From: CAYGZA01 sp964354135
Lineage (GTDB): Bacteria > Planctomycetota > Planctomycetia > Pirellulales > Thermoguttaceae
Reading direction: 5' to 3'
Assembly (NCBI GenBank): GCA_964354135.1
Contig: CAYGZA010000331.1
Span: forward strand, 1 to 7,062
DNA length: 7,062 bases
Shown: positions 4,577 to 7,062 of the stretch, one piece after another
Layout: every line of letters starts with the position of its first letter
Position numbering within the stretch: position 1 is the first letter of the stretch
Notes under the pieces: model-generated
Told to the model about the DNA's origin: nothing
Databases searched by the model: none
Seen by the model: only the letters and a program-made list of their open reading frames with translations
Position numbers and translations under genes: made by a program

Positions 4577-7062
4577 ATGAAACTCATTAGGAATACAGGC
4601 AGCGACCGCGTGATCGACGAACTGCGCCAGACCCTCGGGCCGCAGTCGTCGCTCGATCTGGCCTCACCGGCGCTTTCCCTATTCGCCTTCGCCGAACTGC
4701 GCGAGGTCTTGGAGAGGCTCGACTCCTGCCGCATGGTCCTCCCGGAGGCGAATGGCGCGGACCTCGGCCTGACCGGTTCCGACAACGACCGCGCATTTCG
4801 GAATCGCCTTCATGTCCGCTGGCTTGCCCGCGAGTGCGCCGCGTGGATCAAGAAAAAGGTGGAGTTGCGAACCGCCCCGGCCTTGCTGCCGCAGTCCATT
4901 CTTATCGCTGGGAAGCCGGACTCGGAGCTTCATCGCGTCATCACCGGCAACTGCGCTTTCACGACCGAAGGGTTGGGCCTCACCCCCGGCAACCAATTCA
5001 GCCTGATCCAGTGCTCCGAGCGGCCCGAGGAATCGGCTGTCTTGGGCTCATGGTTCACCAGCCTCTGGAATACGCTGCCCGCCTCTGACCAGCAGAAGGC
5101 CAAGTTCCTCTCGCGCCTTCAAGACATGGTCGATCCGAAGGCCCCGGCGCTGATCTACTACCTGACCCTCTTCCACGTCTTCAAGGACCTGGGCGACGAG
5201 ATGGACGAGGATCGCATCGTCAAATCCGCCACCGGCATCCGCAACACCACCGTCTGGAAGAAGCTCTTCAAGTTCCAGCGGGACGGCGTCGTCGGGGCCA
5301 TCGACAAGCTGGAGCGCCTGGGCGGCTGCATCATCGCCGACAGCGTCGGCCTAGGCAAAACCTTCGAGGCGCTCGCCATCATCAAATACTACGAGCTTCG
5401 CAACGACCGCGTGCTGGTTCTAGTGCCCAAGCGCCTGCGCGACAACTGGACACTCTATAAGGCCAACGACCGCCGGAACTTCCTCGCCTCGGACCGCTTC
5501 AACTACGATGTGCTCAATCACACAGACCTCTCGCGGGATGACGGCAATTCCGGCGATATCGACCTCGCCCACGTCAATTGGGGCAACTACGACCTCGTGG
5601 TCATCGACGAGTCCCACAACTTCAGAAACAAGGCCACGCACAATGACCGCGAGACCCGTTACGACCGGCTTATGCGTCGCATCATCAGGGAGGGTGTGAA
5701 GACCCGTGTCCTCATGCTCTCCGCCACGCCGGTGAACAATCGCCTTGCAGACCTCAAGAACCAGATCGCCTTTGTCACCGAGGGCGACGATATCGCCTTG
5801 CTCGAAAACGGCATACCGAGCATCGAGGCGACGGTTCGCCAGGCGCAGCTTCAGTTCAATCGCTGGCTCGCCTTGGAAGACACCGACCGCCGGCCCGCCC
5901 GCCTCATGGACATGCTCGGCTTCGACTACTTCAAGCTGCTCGATCTACTGACCATCGCCCGCTCCCGTAAGCACATTGAGAAATACTACGGCACCCACGA
6001 GATGGGCCGTTTTCCAGAGCGTCTGAAGCCCATCAACATCAAGCCCGACGTGGATAGCGCCGGGGAGTTCCGCTCCATCCGCGAGATCAACAACGAAATC
6101 CGCCGCCTCAACCTCAGCGCCTACGCCCCGCTGCGGTACGTACTGCCACACAAGCAGGCGGCCTATGACGCCAAGTACAGCACTCAGATTCGCGGTGGCG
6201 AGAGCTTCTTCCGCCAGGTGGACCGCGAAGAGAGCCTCGTCCACCTCCTACGGGTGAACGTTCTGAAGCGGATGGAGAGTTCGGTCACTTCCTTTGCCCT
6301 CACGCTCACTCGCCAACTCGCCGACGTGGAAGCCACCCTGGCCAGGATCGAGGCCCACGCCGAGTCGGTCGAGGAGATCGACATCGAAGACGTGGATGTG
6401 GACGATCCAGCTTTCGAGAGCCTGCTGGTCGGGCGCAAGGTCAAGGTGCTGCTCCGTGACGTGGACCGCGTTCGGTGGCGGCAAGACCTCATCGAGGACC
6501 GCAACCGCCTCGCCACGCTCCTCTCGGCGGCGAAGCAGGTGGGCGCGGCGCGCGACGCCAAGCTCGCCGCTCTGCGGGAAGTGATCCAGTGTAAGTGCCA
6601 CCAACCCATCAACGATGGCAACCGCAAGTTCCTCGTCTTTACCGCATTCGCCGACACCGCTCACTATCTGTATCACGAGCTTTCAGATTGGGCACTAGAA
6701 GAACTCGGTCTGCACTCGGCGCTGGTCACTGGTGCTGGTCACAACCAGACCACGCTGCCGAAGCTTCGCAAGGACTTCACCAGTATCATCACGTCCTTCT
6801 CGCCCCGCTCCAAGGAGCGTCCCGCAGACCTCGCGGGCGAGGGCGAAATCGACCTGCTCATTGCCACCGACTGCATTAGCGAAGGCCAGAACCTCCAGGA
6901 CTGTGACACGCTCGTCAACTACGACATCCACTGGAACCCCGTCCGCATCATCCAGCGCTTTGGCCGCATCGACCGTATTGGTTCATGCAACGAGCGCATC
7001 CAACTCGTCAACTTCTGGCCCAACATGGAGTTGGAGGAATACATCAACCTCGAACAGCGCGT
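4577..7062 (+). CDS. SNF2-family helicase/ATPase with PLD-like N-terminus, 3' truncated by window
   Basis: 828 codons are present and the frame is open at the right edge. Residues 1-140 resemble a phospholipase D-like nuclease fold: the G-x-x-x-F-T-x-x-G-L hallmark appears as TGNCAFTTEGL at 123-133. The H-x-K pair expected just before it is absent (PQSIL at 105-109), so this domain is probably inactive. An ATP-dependent SNF2/superfamily 2 motor follows. It shows F-Q-R at 233-235 (Q motif), DSVGLGKT at 255-262 (Walker A, K261), VLVLVPKRLRDNW at 279-291 (Ia), DESH at 344-347 (II) and SAT at 382-384 (III). The second RecA lobe has KFLVFTAF at 684-691 (IV), ATD and SEGQNL at 763-773 (V), and QRFGRIDR at 793-800 (VI, arginine fingers). 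A long helical insert (about 395-680) with an acidic patch at 596-610 lies between the lobes. Such proteins translocate on double-stranded DNA in restriction and anti-phage loci. Every core motif is intact, so the gene looks functional. Its partner genes would lie to the right. Confidence 0.92.
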   Translation, partial: MKLIRNTGSDRVIDELRQTLGPQSSLDLASPALSLFAFAELREVLERLDSCRMVLPEANGADLGLTGSDNDRAFRNRLHVRWLARECAAWIKKKVELRTAPALLPQSILIAGKPDSELHRVITGNCAFTTEGLGLTPGNQFSLIQCSERPEESAVLGSWFTSLWNTLPASDQQKAKFLSRLQDMVDPKAPALIYYLTLFHVFKDLGDEMDEDRIVKSATGIRNTTVWKKLFKFQRDGVVGAIDKLERLGGCIIADSVGLGKTFEALAIIKYYELRNDRVLVLVPKRLRDNWTLYKANDRRNFLASDRFNYDVLNHTDLSRDDGNSGDIDLAHVNWGNYDLVVIDESHNFRNKATHNDRETRYDRLMRRIIREGVKTRVLMLSATPVNNRLADLKNQIAFVTEGDDIALLENGIPSIEATVRQAQLQFNRWLALEDTDRRPARLMDMLGFDYFKLLDLLTIARSRKHIEKYYGTHEMGRFPERLKPINIKPDVDSAGEFRSIREINNEIRRLNLSAYAPLRYVLPHKQAAYDAKYSTQIRGGESFFRQVDREESLVHLLRVNVLKRMESSVTSFALTLTRQLADVEATLARIEAHAESVEEIDIEDVDVDDPAFESLLVGRKVKVLLRDVDRVRWRQDLIEDRNRLATLLSAAKQVGAARDAKLAALREVIQCKCHQPINDGNRKFLVFTAFADTAHYLYHELSDWALEELGLHSALVTGAGHNQTTLPKLRKDFTSIITSFSPRSKERPADLAGEGEIDLLIATDCISEGQNLQDCDTLVNYDIHWNPVRIIQRFGRIDRIGSCNERIQLVNFWPNMELEEYINLEQR

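Noticed and set aside
1..7062. CRISPR arrays, insertion sequences, rRNA genes
   Set aside because: I saw no regularly spaced repeats of 23-37 bp, no transposase motifs with terminal inverted repeats, and no rRNA-like conserved segments on either strand.

Overview
The window is GC-rich and carries three confident protein genes in a low-density layout. They are a secreted TolB/PD40-type beta-propeller protein (+, 600-1847), a secreted family GH5 glycoside hydrolase (-, 2986-4044), and the first 828 codons of a large SNF2-family helicase with a PLD-like N-terminal region (+, 4577 to the right edge, stop not reached). A plausible host is a planctomycete or other PVC-type bacterium, often also seen as metagenome bins. 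That rests on secreted PD40 propellers and a secreted cellulase-type GH5 standing as single genes between long spacers. It is an inference; no phylogenetic marker is present. All three genes have usable Shine-Dalgarno sequences, so translation looks conventionally bacterial.

Layout. 1-531 has no convincing gene, only a short coding-like remnant on the minus strand and a 20-bp inverted repeat. 532-1847 is a promoter-like sequence, a ribosome binding site and the propeller gene. 1848-2952 is about 1.1 kb of mostly non-coding DNA. It contains a coding-like minus-strand stretch (2432-2734) and a foldable segment near 2014-2114. 2953-2987 is a degenerate 7-bp tandem repeat that touches the stop codon of the GH5 gene. 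2986-4131 is the GH5 gene with its own ribosome binding site and promoter-like sequence, read leftwards. 4132-4566 is a spacer. From 4567 on is the helicase.

The genes do not form one pathway. The propeller and the GH5 enzyme are both predicted exported, but they face different directions and are 1.1 kb apart. Their glycine codon choice also differs sharply (GGG-rich in the propeller, GGC-rich in the other two). The helicase is the most interesting item. Its architecture (degenerate PLD-like N-terminus followed by a complete set of SNF2 ATPase motifs) is of the kind found in anti-phage and restriction-type loci. It probably opens an operon continuing past position 7062, where a methyltransferase or nuclease partner would be sought. 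The defence role is an inference, because no partner gene lies inside the window.
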